NCBI RefSeq assembly: GCF_002243515.1
Contig: NZ_CP022657.1
Location: 1,541,001 to 1,605,000, forward strand
DNA from: Tumebacillus algifaecis
GTDB taxonomy: Bacteria; Bacillota; Bacilli; Tumebacillales; Tumebacillaceae
Direction: 5' to 3'
DNA length: 64,000 nucleotides
The translations under genes and the position numbers were made by a program. This document shows, piece after piece, positions 46,002-55,700 of this stretch (its first letter is position 1; the number at the start of each line of letters is the position of its first letter). Below the pieces are notes generated by a model. The model was not told where the DNA came from, did no database searches, and saw nothing but the letters and a program-made list of their open reading frames with translations.

Positions 46002-46020
46002 TCGGGTTGCTCCTTTTTTT
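45987..46020 (+). terminator. Intrinsic terminator at the udk stop
   Basis: GAGCAACCCG-TTAAT-CGGGTTGCTC followed by seven or more T. Confidence 0.9.
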
Positions 46021-46100
46021 GTGCGGCTTGCTCTTTCATTCGCATTGTTTAGACGTTTTCAAGAGCGGTCACACTGAGCAGTGGAAGGAGTGTGACTCGT

Positions 46101-47840
46101 ATGGAAAGGAAGAATCGCAACATTCAACGCCGCACCGCCGTTGTGCTTACCGTGTGTACGCTGAGCATGTTGGCGCTTTGTGGACGACTGGCCTATATTC
46201 AATTTTCGGCACACGACATGCAAGGACATGATCTCGTCGCGTCTGCCGTCGAGCAGCGGCGTGAAAAATTTGAACTCGACCCTGGACGCGGCGACATTCT
46301 CGATCGCAATGGCGTCTCGCTCACCGGCAGCAAAATCAACGGCATCGTCGTCCTGCCCGTCTGGCAGGAAAACCTCGAACGTCCAAAAATCAACGAGTTG
46401 GCGCTGCTCCTCGGCACCAGCACCGAACATCTGCTCAGCGGCCTCCAAGAAAAAACAGAACCGTTCTTACTCCGACTGCCCGACATGAGTGGCAACAAAA
46501 GAGTCGTCAACCTGACCCCCGAACAGGCGGCGAACGTTCGCAAGCTTGAACTGACCGGGATCTACGCCAAAGAGGTCAAAGTCCGCTTTGACGACCTTTC
46601 ACTTGCTCGTCACATGGTCGGCTTTTTAGGCGAAGATCCCAATCTTGTAGCAAACACGTGGGGTGGGAAATATCCGCTCGATGAGAAGATCGGCAAGCTG
46701 GGGCTCGAATTCCAATTCCAAGAGGAGTTGCGCGGGTTAGGCATCTCCCGCACGATCGCCTACTACTCCGACAACTACAATCGCCCGATCAACGGCCTTG
46801 GCATCCGAGAGTCGAACGAGGAAAATCATGCGCTGTCCGTGAAGACGACCCTCGACCATGACATCCAACGATCGGTGGAGGAGGCGATGGATCGCTACGG
46901 CCTGCGCAAAGGGGCTGTCGTCGTCCTCGACGCGGAGACGGAAGACGTGCTGGCGATGGCCTCCCGTCCCAATTACGACCAGACCCAACCGATCACAGAA
47001 GGCCAATATCCGGTCAATCGCGCGTTGACGGCCTACTTCCCAGGCTCGATTTTCAAAGCGGTCATCGCCCAAGCGGCGCTGGAGACGGGCATAGTCTCCC
47101 AGACCGATACGTTTGAGTGCCCTGGCTACATCGACATTGGCGATGGGAGGCTGAACTGTTGGAAAAAACATGGCACGTTAAGCGCCGAAGCGGCGTTTGC
47201 CGAGTCTTGTAACGTCGCCTTTGCTCAGCTGGCGATGAAGCTCGGGCGGGGCGAGATCGAGCGTTATGCGCAGAAATTGGGCCTTGGCGCTGCGATCGGT
47301 AGGAAAAATGGCGACCAGTCACAGTTTTATGGAGAAGACCCGGGCAGTATTTTTATCAAAGAAGGGGCTGCCGCTCGCTTGCTGGCCAACACGGGGATCG
47401 GGCAGGAAGATGTGCGCACCACCCCGCTGCAGGCGGCACACCTGATGGCGGTTTTCGCGAACGGGGGCATGGCCCGCGAACCTCGCCTCGTCCAATCGCT
47501 CCATACGCCTGATGGGTTGCTTTACAAAGATTTTGAGATATCGGAGCGCAAACAGGTCATCGACCGCCAAGCCGCTTTTCAAGTCAAACGCTGGATGAGT
47601 CAAGTCGTGGCCTCCGAATCGGGCACCGCACACCTGCTCGCCCAAGCGCAATTTGCGGTGGCAGGCAAAACCGGCACGGCGCAGACCGGTGACCCGAGCG
47701 CCAATCACCAGTGGTTCGCCGGATTTGGTCCTGTTGACAAACCGAAATATATCGTCACCGTACTGGCCGAGTCGGCAACAGGCCCGCGGAGCACGGAGCA
47801 GATCGCCTTGCAGATTTTTAATGCGCTACCTACGCCTTAA
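46101..47840 (+). CDS. Class B penicillin-binding protein (transpeptidase)
   Basis: 579 residues from ATG 46101, ten bases after AAGGAG; GTG 46092 is too close to that site. One N-terminal anchor (AVVLTVCTLSMLALCGRLAY), a dimerisation domain (DPGRGDILDRNG), and a transpeptidase domain with Ser316 in SIFK, SCN, and KTGTAQ. No PASTA repeats. It cross-links peptidoglycan. Bacillus has PbpI (YrrR) at this location, and sigK downstream hints at a sporulation link, which is inference. Confidence 0.93.
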   Translation: MERKNRNIQRRTAVVLTVCTLSMLALCGRLAYIQFSAHDMQGHDLVASAVEQRREKFELDPGRGDILDRNGVSLTGSKINGIVVLPVWQENLERPKINELALLLGTSTEHLLSGLQEKTEPFLLRLPDMSGNKRVVNLTPEQAANVRKLELTGIYAKEVKVRFDDLSLARHMVGFLGEDPNLVANTWGGKYPLDEKIGKLGLEFQFQEELRGLGISRTIAYYSDNYNRPINGLGIRESNEENHALSVKTTLDHDIQRSVEEAMDRYGLRKGAVVVLDAETEDVLAMASRPNYDQTQPITEGQYPVNRALTAYFPGSIFKAVIAQAALETGIVSQTDTFECPGYIDIGDGRLNCWKKHGTLSAEAAFAESCNVAFAQLAMKLGRGEIERYAQKLGLGAAIGRKNGDQSQFYGEDPGSIFIKEGAAARLLANTGIGQEDVRTTPLQAAHLMAVFANGGMAREPRLVQSLHTPDGLLYKDFEISERKQVIDRQAAFQVKRWMSQVVASESGTAHLLAQAQFAVAGKTGTAQTGDPSANHQWFAGFGPVDKPKYIVTVLAESATGPRSTEQIALQIFNALPTP

Positions 47841-47986
47841 AAAGCGGTGGGAGCAATGGTAGTGGTAGTAATCTTGTTTGGTGCACATCGTACAGGCACA
47901 GTGAACAAGCACCCTCACATATATTGAAACACACTAGCCCAATCGGATAGCGCTTTGGGCCAATCGAAGTGGGAGGTGACAGACTG

Positions 47987-48688
47987 GTGCCTGGGTTTTT
48001 GACTGCGGTTGCATTGCTGCTTAAAGAGATTACGCTGTTTGTTTCTTACATTAAAAACAATGCATTTCCGCAACCCCTCTCCGAAGAGGATGAGCGTAAG
48101 AATCTTCTGCTGATGGCAGAGGGAGACGAGAATGCGCGCAACGTGCTCGTCGAACACAATTTGCGTCTAGTCGCCCATATTGTAAAAAAGTTTGAAAATA
48201 CGGGGGAAGACAGCGAAGATTTGATCTCGATCGGCACGATCGGGTTGATCAAAGCGATTGAAAGCTATTCGGTGAACAAAGGGACAAAACTTGCGACCTA
48301 CGCGGCACGCTGTATCGAGAATGAAATCTTAATGCATTTAAGATCTTTAAAGAAAACGCGCAAAGACGTCTCGCTCCACGACCCGATCGGAACTGATAAG
48401 GAAGGTAATGAAATCACTTTGATTGATGTGCTTGGGACCGACACCGACGATGTGATCGACGAAGTGCAGTTGAAGCTGGAGAAGATGAAGATCTACTCGC
48501 GGATGAATCTGCTCGACGAGCGGGAACAAGAGGTGATCCGGGGGCGTTTCGGACTGCCGGACGGGGAAGAGAAAACACAGCGCGAGATCGCGGAGGAACT
48601 GGGGATTTCCCGGTCGTATGTGTCGCGGATCGAAAAGCGGGCGTTGACGAAATTGCTGCATGAGTTGCGACCCAAGCGTGAAGAATGA
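47987..48688 (+). CDS. sigK: RNA polymerase sporulation sigma factor SigK
   Basis: 233 residues from GTG 47987, eight bases after GGGAGGTGA. The N-terminal ~20 residues are hydrophobic (the pro-sequence cut by SpoIVFB), then the family block [20 protein letters not shown], region 2.4, and a region 4 helix-turn-helix ([20 protein letters not shown]). It directs late mother-cell transcription. The reading frame is continuous: no skin-like element interrupts it. Confidence 0.97.
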   Translation: MPGFLTAVALLLKEITLFVSYIKNNAFPQPLSEEDERKNLLLMAEGDENARNVLVEHNLRLVAHIVKKFENTGEDSEDLISIGTIGLIKAIESYSVNKGTKLATYAARCIENEILMHLRSLKKTRKDVSLHDPIGTDKEGNEITLIDVLGTDTDDVIDEVQLKLEKMKIYSRMNLLDEREQEVIRGRFGLPDGEEKTQREIAEELGISRSYVSRIEKRALTKLLHELRPKREE

Positions 48689-48712
48689 TAAGTTCCACAA
48701 GGCGCTGTGCAG

Positions 48713-48752
48713 GCGATGGACCACTCGAAGATGAGCGGTCCATCGCTTTTTT
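48713..48752 (+). terminator. Intrinsic terminator after sigK
   Basis: GCGATGGACC / GGTCCATCGC followed by six T. Confidence 0.9.
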
Positions 48753-48776
48753 ATGTGTGTAGGTGAGGTCTTTTGC

Positions 48777-48914
48777 ATGGACAGAACGCAGGGAGCAAAT
48801 GGCGACAAGAAGTTGAACACTAGCGCAAGTGCGCTTGGCACGGGGATCGACGAACCACTGAGTCTGAGCGGGGCTTCGCGCAAGACTCGAAAGGTAGTAG
48901 GAGAGAGAAAGTAA
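48777..48914 (+). CDS. Possible small basic protein, 45 aa
   Basis: ATG 48777 follows AGGTGAGG at good spacing. Sequence is Ser/Lys/Arg-rich and polar, ending TRKVVGERK, like a small spore or nucleic-acid-binding protein. There is no homology claim and no terminator of its own. It could be chance; kept because it fills an otherwise empty 340-bp gap after sigK. Confidence 0.3.
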   Translation: MDRTQGANGDKKLNTSASALGTGIDEPLSLSGASRKTRKVVGERK

Positions 48915-49033
48915 ATGATTTCCAGAGATTGCGTGTGCTAAAAAGAAAATATGTGCAATTGGCTGGTCGAAAATTCGTTCTTAAACCAGTATAGTATTGT
49001 CTTATATCAAGAATGATGATTGGAGGTGGTTCC

Positions 49034-49450
49034 ATGCAGCTGTTCATTCAGAAGGCTTCAACTACATTTCTCACCATCCTCGTCACAGGGTTGGTTTTCA
49101 TGCTTTCTCTCGATCTGACAGGCTCACCATTAAACGTTGAGGACATGAGGTGGCAGTATCTGCTGATCGGCATCGCATATGGGGCTCCGTTTGTCATATT
49201 CATAGGGTTGCCGCTTTCCATTTTTGTAGATCAGCTACTGAAGGTTCATCCTGTGCTTTCGTATCTGATCTACGTCGGAACGGGGGGCGCGGTCGGCGCT
49301 GCCATTCTTACGGACGGTTTCCAATTTACTTCTGGTTTTTCACTATGGAATGTGATCATGCTCAGTTCAATGCTTAGTGCTACTAGTTTTTATCTCATTG
49401 ATCGCTTGATGTGCCGTGTACTGAATCGTCGCTCTGGGGATCGAATCTGA
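49034..49450 (+). CDS. Small four-helix membrane protein, unknown function
   Basis: 138 residues from ATG 49034, seven bases after GGAGG; the frame from 49013 precedes that site. Four hydrophobic segments (TTFLTILVTGLVFMLSL, YLLIGIAYGAPFVIFIGL, LSYLIYVGTGGAVGAAIL, LWNVIMLSSMLSATSFYLI) and a short basic tail. No family is recognised. It precedes the NRPS-PKS gene but is separated by a strong terminator, so a link is not supported. Confidence 0.65.
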   Translation: MQLFIQKASTTFLTILVTGLVFMLSLDLTGSPLNVEDMRWQYLLIGIAYGAPFVIFIGLPLSIFVDQLLKVHPVLSYLIYVGTGGAVGAAILTDGFQFTSGFSLWNVIMLSSMLSATSFYLIDRLMCRVLNRRSGDRI

Positions 49451-49599
49451 CAACCCGCATCGTGCTGTTGATTTGCGATTGTGAGATGCGACTGGAAGTT
49501 TCCCACTGTTTCCTGTCGCGAATTGAACTGGGTCTGTTGGCTAAGCGCTCCATAAACGAAAGCCAAGGCGAGAAGATGTAGTTAATTATCCTAATGAAA

Positions 49600-49640
49600 A
49601 AGCAATCGCCCGCTCAAAAAGAGCGGTCGGTTGCTTTTTT
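49600..49640 (+). terminator. Intrinsic terminator upstream of the first megasynthase
   Basis: AAGCAATCGCCCGCTC-AAAAA-GAGCGGTCGGTTGCTT followed by TTTT. It insulates the NRPS-PKS gene from upstream reading. The 150 bp before it (49451-49599) hold nothing recognisable. The promoter of the megasynthase must lie in 49641-49713, where no clear -35/-10 pair is seen. Confidence 0.9.
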
Positions 49641-49713
49641 ATTGGATTCAACCATAAAATATAACTAATCCATTGCAGTTATGAAAAGTATGAGTTGAGA
49701 GGACGGATCATAA

Positions 49714-52700
49714 ATGGCAGTTTTGTATGCGTTTCCCGTTTCGTTTTCGCAGCAGAGGCTTTGGTTAGCCGACGGGGTGCTTCCGGGGAGCCCGGCGTAT
49801 CATATGCCGGCGGTGCTTCAGATAGATGGAGAGTTGGACACCAGGGCCCTCGAGCGCGCTCTGACGGAGATCGTATCCCGTCATGAGGCGCTGCGCACGA
49901 CGTTTGGCATGCTCGACGGGCAGCTGATGCAAAAGGTGCATGTCGAGCGCGATCAGGAACTGGTGATGATCAATTTGCAAGATGTGCCCGATGGAGAGCG
50001 GAGGCAGCGAGCGGAGCGATTGATGGCCGAAGAGTTCGAACGCCCCTTCGATCTAGGCGCAGGTTCCTTGGTGCGCACCACACTTTTGAAACTGGCCGCC
50101 GAGGAACACGTGCTGGTGATCGTGATGCACCATATCATTTCGGACGGCTGGTCCACCGGAATTTTGATCAACGAATTATCGGTGCTCTACACGGCGTTTG
50201 TGGCAGGAGAGGAATCGCCGTTGGAGCCGCTTTCGATTCAATATGCAGACTATTCACAATGGCAACGCGATGACCTGGAAGATGGTGTGATGGAGCAGCA
50301 GTTGGGCTATTGGCGCGAGAAGCTGGGCGGAGAACTTCCCGTGCTCCAACTGCCGACAGACAGACCGCGCCCGACAACGCGCACCGACCGTGGGGATGAG
50401 GTGCAGGCCAAGCTCTCCATCGAACTCACCGAGACGTTAAAAGAGGTGGGGCGCAAAGAGAAGGCAACGCTGTTCATGACGCTCTTGGCGGCTTATCAGG
50501 TGCTGTTGCATCGCTATTCGGGACAGGAGGACGTGCTGGTCGGGTCGCCGATCGCGGGGCGAAATCAGGCGGACGTCAAAGATCTGATCGGGTTTTTCGT
50601 GAACAATTTGGTGCTGCGAGCAGATTTTTCAGGACAACCGACCTTTGTGGAACTGCTCGCTCAAGTGCGCAAGACGGCGCTGGAGGCGTATCAGCATTCA
50701 GAATTGCCGTTTGATATGCTGATTCAAGAACTGCAGCCGGAGCGCAATGTCAGTGTGTCGCCGCTGTTCCAAACGATGTTCGTGCTGAATGAACCGTTGG
50801 CGCCGATCGAACTGCCAGGACTTGCGATGTCCTATGTGAACTTGGACATCCCTTCGGTAAAGTATGACCTCTCTTTGGAGATGATCGATGAGGAAGACGG
50901 GCTGATCTGCATCTGGCGCTATAAGACCGATCTGTTTGACAAAGCGACCATTGAGCGGCTGAGTGCAAATTTTGTGGTGTTGTTGGATGGGATTGCGCAT
51001 CAGCCGGAACGGCAGGTGGGACATTTGCCACTCTTGACCGAAGCGGAGCGCAAACAGGTCGTCGAGAGTTGGAATGACGGGGCGCAAACGCTGTACCCAG
51101 ACAAAACGTTGCATGAATTTTTTGAAATCCAAGCGGAACAGACGCCCGACCGCATCGCGGTTGTGTTTGAAGGGGAAGCGGTCACCTACCGTGAGTTCAA
51201 TGAGCGGGCCAACCGTTTGGCCTCGCGCTTGCTCAAACTGGGCGTTCGCGACAATGCGTTTGTCGGGGTCAGCATGGAGCGTTCGATCGAGATGCTGGTC
51301 GCCGTGTACGGGGTGGTCAAAGCGGGCGGGGCGTACGTGCCGATCGATCCGACCAATCCGCCGGAACGGGTGGCCTACATCTTGGAGGATGCGCAGGTCA
51401 ATGTGCTGTTGACCCAGGAGTATTTGTTGGAGCGTTTGCCTGTGCCGAAAGCGGCGCAGGTGATCTGTGTGGATCGTGAGGATTTTACAGACGAGAGCCC
51501 AGACAATCCGCAGGTGGGGGTCACGACCGATCAACTCGCCTACATGATCTACACGTCAGGCTCGACCGGAAAGCCGAAAGGAGCCAAGCTTCCACATCGC
51601 GCAATTGTCAATCAAATTCTGTGGCGACAAGAGATGTACAAACTGACCGAATCGGATCGGATTTTGCATAAAACGCCTGTATCGTTTGACGCGTCGGTCT
51701 GGGAGCTGTTCTGGGCGCTGATGGTGGGAGCGCGAATCGTGATCGCGCGATCCGAAGGGCACAAGGACAGCGCGTACCTGCGCGATTTGATCAACGAGCA
51801 AAGCGTCACCACCTTGCATTTTGTGCCCTCGATGTTGCAGATCTTCGCTGAGGAAAAAGGGATTGAGACGTGCACATCTCTGCGGCGGATCTTGTGCGGC
51901 GGAGAGGCGCTACCAGCCGATCTACAGGCGCGGATCTTCTCCCGACTTCCAGAAGTGGAACTGCACAATCTGTACGGCCCGACCGAAGCGGCTGTCGATG
52001 TGACCTTTTGGGTCTGTGAACGGGACAGCGACCGCTTGACCGTGCCGATCGGACGCCATATTGCCAATACGAAGCTCTACGTGTTGGATAAGCAGTTGCA
52101 ACCCGTTCCGCTCGGGGCTTCGGGGGAACTGCATATCGGCGGCGTGCAGTTGGCCGAGGGCTATCACAACCGCCCAGAACTGACGGCAGAGAAGTTTATC
52201 CCCAACCCGTTTGGCGAGGGGAAGTTGTACAAATCGGGCGACTCGGTGCGGCTGTTCCCGGATGGTGTGTTCGAGTATTTGGGACGTCTGGACCATCAGG
52301 TGAAAATTCGCGGGTTCCGCGTGGAGCTGGGCGAGATCGAAGCACTGCTCACACAGCATCCGAACATTTTGGAAGCGGTGGTGATGCCCAAAGGGGATGC
52401 GCTCGCCGCTTACGTGGTCGCGGAAGGAACGATCAGCGCGCAAGATCTGCGGCTGTATTTGCTCGAGACGTTGCCTAATTATATGGTGCCGGGTTCCTAC
52501 GCGTTTTTGACCAAGCTGCCATTGACGCCAAACGGGAAAGCAGATCGGTCGGCCCTGTTGAAACTGGAGACGGTGAGCACCGTGTCGGAGCAAGCATACG
52601 TGCCACCGCAAAGCGAGTTGGAGCAAGGGATTGCGGCCATTTGGCAAGAAGTGCTCGAGATCGAACAGGTCGGGCTGTACGATAACTTCTTTGAGCTGGG

Positions 52701-55700
52701 CGGGCATTCGCTCGCGATCATGCGCGTTCATCGCCGCTTGCAGGAAAAGTATGATTTTGAGGTCAGCGTCGTGCAGTTGTTCCAATATCCGACGGTGAGT
52801 GAACTGGCCAACCACTTCCATTCGCAATCTTCTGTCGGGAGCGAAACAAAGAACGATGCCAGTAAACCAGAGCGAGTCGTGCCGAACAAAGATGCACAGG
52901 AGATTGCGGTCATCGGCATGGCGGGACGTTTCCCTGGTGCGGATGACATCGATCAATTTTGGCGCAATTTGCAGGCTGGGGTGGAGTCGATTCGCCACTT
53001 CACCGATGAGGAGTTGCTGGCCGACGGGCATGATCCTGAACCGCTCACATCGCCCAACTATGTAAAAGCGCAAGGGTATTTGGATGGGATCGAATGGTTC
53101 GATGCCGACTTTTTCGGGATCAATCCACGTGAAGCGGAAGTGATGGACCCGCAGCATCGCATCTTTTTAGAAACCTGTTGGCAGGCGCTGGAGCGGGCAG
53201 GCTATGATTCGGAAAAATATGACGGGGAAATATCGGTCTTCGGCGGAGCGGGGCTGAGTCGCTATTTATTGGTAAATCTCGTCCCGAACCGCCACCTCGC
53301 CGCTTCGATCGGGGAGCATACGGTGCTGATTGGCAACGGCTCCGATCATATGGTAGCTCGGGTTGCCTATAAGCTCAATCTAAAAGGGATGAGCCATGCG
53401 GTCTCGGCCACCTGTTCAACCGGAATGGTGGCGATCCACCAAGCGGCGCAGAGTTTGCGAAACGGTGACTGCGACATGGCGCTGGCTGGCGGTGTGGGGA
53501 TCGCCGTGCCGCAGAAGAACGGCTACTACCACGTGGAAGGCGGCATTGTGTCGCCGGACGGTCACTGCCGTACGTTTGATGCTGAGGCGCAAGGGACGGT
53601 CCCAGGCAGTGGGGCCGGGGTTGTCGTGTTGAAGCGACTGGATGACGCCCTTCGCGATGGCGATCAGATCATGGCCGTGTTGAAAGGTTCGGCGGTCAAC
53701 AATGATGGATCGCGCAAAGTGGGCTATACCGCTCCGAGCGTGGATGGGCAGAAAGCGGTAATTTTGAAGGCGCTGGAGAAGGCGAATGTGGAAGCGGAAT
53801 CGGTGTCGTACATCGAAGCGCACGGGACGGCGACACCGCTTGGTGACCCGATCGAATTGACGGCGCTCACGCAAGCGTATCGTGCGCGCACAGAAGCGAA
53901 AAACTTTTGCGCGATCGGCTCGGTGAAAAGCAACATCGGCCATCTGGATGCGGCGGCAGGTGCGGCTGGTTTTATCAAAACGGTTCTCGCCCTGCACCAT
54001 GAGCAACTGCCTCCCACCCTTCATGTGCAAACGCCAAATCCAAAGCTCGACTGGCAACGCTCCCCCTTCTTCGTCAACACGGAACTGCGAGACTGGGGCA
54101 GGGGCGATGCGCCGCGCCGAGCGGGTGTATCGTCGTTTGGGCTAGGCGGGATCAACGCCCATGCGATTTTGGAAGAGGGTCCGCACCTGGAAAGCATTCC
54201 TTCCCGCCGTCCTGCACAGCTGTTGGTGCTGTCAGCGAAAACGGAAGGCGCGCTCGAAGCGGCCGTGACGAATCTGAAAGAACATCTGGTGGCGCATCCT
54301 GAGCAACAGCTGGACGATGTCGCCTACACCTTGCAGGTCGGTCGTCGCGCGTTTGCGCATCGTCTTGCGCTCGTCGTGACGGAGCAGTCCGACGCGGTCG
54401 AAGTGCTCGCCGCGCACAACCCGCGCCGCCTGTTGCAGGGGCATTACGACCTGAGCGCACACCCGCGTCCTGTCGCGTTCTTGTTTGCAGGGACGGGAGA
54501 CCATTATGTGGACATGGCGGCCGAATTGTACAAAACGGAACCGACCTTCCAAATGACCGTTGATCGCTGTTGCGAAATTTTACAGTCGCATTTAGGAATC
54601 GATTTGCGAGAGATTCTTTATCCGGAGCATGATCTGGAAAGCGCTCCGAAATCTCGCGACCAAGGTGGGCAAGAATCCTCCGCACCTGCCTTCGATCTGC
54701 GCAAAATGTTGCGTCGTGACGGTGATAGCCAATCGAGCGGTGACCAGCTCAGCCGCACCGAATACGCGCACCCCGCGCTGTTCGTCATCGAGTACGCTTT
54801 GACACAGCTGTTGGCAGAATGGGGCATTCGTCCGCAATCGTTGATCGGCTACTCGTTTGGCGAATATGTGGCCGCTTGTGTGGCCGGTGTGTTCTCGCTA
54901 GAAGATGCGTTGGCGTTGGTAGCGAAGCGCGCACAACTGATTCAACAACTTCCGCCGGGCGCGATGCTCGCGGTGCCGCTGAGCGAAGCAGAGATTCGTC
55001 CCTATCTGAACGACCGGGTTGCGCTGGCCACCGTCAACACCGCGAACCATTGTGTGGTGGCGGGCACGCCTGAAGCGGTCGCCGATCTGGAAAAAACGCT
55101 GCTCGATAAGCAGATCGCCTGCTTGCCCGTCAATTCGTCACATGCGTTCCACTCGCAGATGATGGAGGGGATCGCAGAGCCGTTCACCGAGTTGGTGCGC
55201 AGTTTCAAACCGCAAGCGCCGCACACGCCATTTGTCTCCAACGTCACGGGCACTTGGATCACCGACGAAGAAGCTGTCGATCCGGCTTATTGGGCTCGTC
55301 ACTTGTGCCAAACGGTCCAGTTTGCCTCTGGTGTGCGTGAACTCTGCCAAGACCCCAACCTGCTGTTGCTGGAGATCGGGCCGGGGCAGACGTTGACCAG
55401 TTTTGCGTTGCAGCAGCAGTCAAAAGACATCATCGCACTGCCGACCTTGCGCCCAGCTTATGAACAGCGTAGCGATACGAGCTTCCTCTTCAGCACGATT
55501 GGACAACTCTGGCTTGCGGGCGGCACGGTTCAGTGGTCGGGCATGTATCAACACGAACGACGTTTGCGCGTGCCGCTTCCGACCTATCCGTTCGAGCGGA
55601 AGCGCTTTTGGATCGATGCGAACCAACAGTCGAGGCCATCGCTCGCAATGGGTCGCATGCCCGCGTTGGTGGAAGGTCAGGAGCAGACGAGTGAGCAACT

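Noticed and set aside
47841-47986. Sigma-E type promoter before sigK
   Set aside because: CATATATT near 47917 resembles a -10 element but no matching -35 was found at the proper distance.
49034-49450. Small membrane protein as part of the NRPS-PKS cluster (for example immunity or export)
   Set aside because: A strong terminator separates it from the megasynthase and nothing in its sequence suggests transport or resistance.
49641-49713. Promoter candidates (TTGCTT or TTGGAT with TAAAAT) before the first megasynthase
   Set aside because: The -35 candidates overlap the terminator stem or have wrong spacing; not strong enough to list.
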